Shown here piece after piece: positions 62,622 to 64,000 of a stretch of DNA of 64,000 nt (the stretch's first letter is position 1; each line of letters starts with the position of its first letter). The position numbers and the translations under genes are program-made. The notes beneath the pieces were generated by a model. That model saw only the letters and a program-made list of their open reading frames with translations, did not search any database and was not told the origin of the DNA. This DNA comes from Euryodendron excelsum. Its lineage: Eukaryota > Streptophyta > Magnoliopsida > Ericales > Pentaphylacaceae. The stretch covers positions 21,092,501-21,156,500 of the forward strand of contig CM065390.1 of the NCBI GenBank assembly GCA_033060915.1, in the 5' to 3' direction.

Positions 62622-63566
62622 TGTAAAATCTAGATTGTAATTGGCACAACCTTGTGGTAAAAAATGTTGTATTTATGTCCTTATATTTCCTGTATATTCA
62701 AACCAATGCTAAGGAGGGTTTGGACATTCATTCAAGGACAAAAGGAGTTCAAATTCAAAGTTTGCCGAGTTCGTCACCTTCTCGCCACCTGCTCGCCCCA
62801 ACACGAATTGAGAATCTTGTCTAGTGAGCATCGCTACCTCCTCGCCACCTTCTCGCCCCAGCGAGACTTGAGGATTTTGGGCAGTGAGCATCACCACCTT
62901 CTCGCCCTAGCGAGAATTGGAGTTTTCGACGAGTAGCTTTCGCCACCTGCTCACTACCTTTTCGCCCCCATTGAGACCACGAAGAATTTCTTGCTACTTG
63001 CTTGCTACCTTCTCGCTCTAGCGAACTTTTGCACGAATTTAGAAAATTATTCCTATTTGATCTCAAAAAGCTTCAAGTCCTATATATACTTGAAGGATGG
63101 GTCTCTTAGGGTTTATACACTTAATAAACATATTAAGGGACATATAAAGAAAAACCCTAGTCTTCTTAGCAAGAAGAAGAACTTCAAATCTTAATTGACA
63201 ACAAAGTCTTGTTGATTTATCAAGGCAAGGATTTACGACGTGGTGTTCATTGTGGTTCAAGCAAGGAAAAACAGTGAGTTGCGAGTGTGCAAGCGAGTAT
63301 CGACTTCAACTTAGATTCGTGGATTTCGGATTGATACAGTTGTAAGTGTTCTTGTAAACTATTGATTATTTATAGTGCTTGAAACTTGGGCTAAACCGTA
63401 ATTTTTTTTCGGTTTGGATTTCCACGATAAAAATCGTGTCTATTGTGTGATTGATTTACTTTACATGCATGCAATTTAATTAGAGTGTAATTGATTAGCT
63501 TAGTTAATTAATATTAATTAAGCACATCTCCAAGTGATCATAAATCTAAGTAATTCAAAAATTTCA
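62622..63566 (+). repeat. SIRE 3' LTR (945 bp)
   Basis: Starts TGTAAAATCTAGATTG and ends CAAAAATTTCA. It keeps intact hairpin motifs at 62852 and 62901 and a decayed one near 62793, and the TATA box near 63080. Frames on either strand here (62664-63260) are by-products of the repeats. Confidence 0.85.
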
Positions 63567-64000
63567 TGATAGTGCAAAAACAACATACACGCGCACACAT
63601 TAAAGTCAAACCACGATCAAGCGGGTATAAAGATTTACCACTAACCAACTCCTAAAAAAAGAAGGCTATTGGAAGGATGAAATAGTAAATACCACAACTT
63701 ACCTATCTTTAATACGTCATAGTTTTTTTTGATAAGAGAACTCACATACACAGCATACAAGCAACACCACACACACACACCAGATATAGAGTCCACAACC
63801 TCAACCAACCCATCAAGAAACGAGAAGGGTGGGGAGAGACTAAATACCGAATCTCAAAGAGTTATTAGAGTGATGTGGAAAACACACACACACAGAGGGT
63901 AAGCTTCTTTTTGATAAGAGAACTCACACACACACAAGCAACACCACACACACACACCGAATAGAGTCCACAATCCTAACCAACCAGTTAAGAAATGAGA
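63567..64000. other. Flank of the SIRE element with a CA-rich tandem repeat
   Basis: A unit beginning TTTTTGATAAGAGAACTCACA at about 63726 recurs at about 63908, a period of about 182 bp. Each has a (CA)n stretch and a GAGTCCACAA..CCAACC block. The second unit runs off the window, so copy number is unknown. Confidence 0.6.

Larger units (their letters stand above)
49775..63566 (+). mobile_element. SIRE/Maximus-type Ty1/copia element, decayed, split by a solo LTR
   Basis: Two LTRs of 919 and 945 bp bound 13.8 kb, or about 9.7 kb without the insert, the size typical of SIRE elements and larger than most copia. Order: LTR, degenerate primer site, gag with a zinc knuckle, protease, integrase, reverse transcriptase, RNase H, a long spacer, a third ORF, two polypurine tracts, LTR. 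The 5-bp flanks are TTATA (49770-49774) and TGATA (63567-63571), one difference. A compared LTR segment differs at roughly 10% by eye. Every coding block carries stops or frameshifts. Confidence 0.88.

Noticed and set aside
1..64000. A new defence, CRISPR or biosynthetic system
   Set aside because: The window shows ordinary plant genes and transposable elements; no gene cluster or array suggests such a system.

Overview
This window is nuclear DNA from a flowering plant, most likely a eudicot or another broad-leaved lineage. The evidence is split genes with multi-kilobase introns and GT..AG splice sites, AT-rich intergenic DNA, and plant-type repeats: Ty1/copia elements of the SIRE/Maximus kind, long Ty3/gypsy-type solo LTRs, L1-type LINE relics, a tRNA-derived SINE and MITE-like elements. 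I cannot name the species. There is no operon, phage, plasmid or CRISPR structure.

Three host genes can be rebuilt exon by exon. (1) On the minus strand at 10567-15436, a five-exon Sfp-type 4'-phosphopantetheinyl transferase of 302 residues. (2) On the plus strand at 35109-40432, a two-exon membrane-anchored dual-specificity-type protein phosphatase of 220 residues. Its CX5R active site is split by a 4.66-kb intron, and its C-terminal tail has been knocked out of frame by a 5-bp tandem duplication. (3) On the minus strand at 41942-47932, a three-exon A-type iron-sulfur carrier (IscA/ISCA1 family) of 146 residues with all three cysteines. Genes 2 and 3 are convergent. Genes 1 and 3 bear on mitochondrial cofactor supply (acyl carrier protein activation, which feeds lipoate synthesis, and Fe-S assembly), but their 26-kb separation gives no reason to see them as a functional cluster.

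Most of the rest is transposon-derived. 1045-3695 is a solo LTR with perfect 5-bp target duplications. About 16.9-23.7 kb is a pile of SIRE-type LTR fragments, one split by a 2.2-kb solo LTR. 24.64-25.39 kb is a LINE 3' end. 27169-34867 is a nearly complete, decayed Ty1/copia element just upstream of the phosphatase gene. 49775-63566 is a SIRE/Maximus-type copia element with 0.9-kb LTRs, gag-pol debris and a third ORF, split by a 4.05-kb solo LTR. Smaller elements sit in introns and promoters: an 819-bp element with a perfect 9-bp target duplication in the transferase gene, a SINE and a 145-bp hairpin element in the ISCA gene, and a 452-bp MITE-like element upstream of it.

The points most worth a second look are: the 42-bp flank duplication around the truncated copia element; the double lesion in the phosphatase tail; the roughly 49-bp array of CTCGC-loop-GCGAG hairpins in the SIRE U3 and an extra copy inside the element; and its third ORF, which resembles a plant transposon protein domain. 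I found no convincing previously undescribed multi-gene system. All positions and alignments were made by eye.
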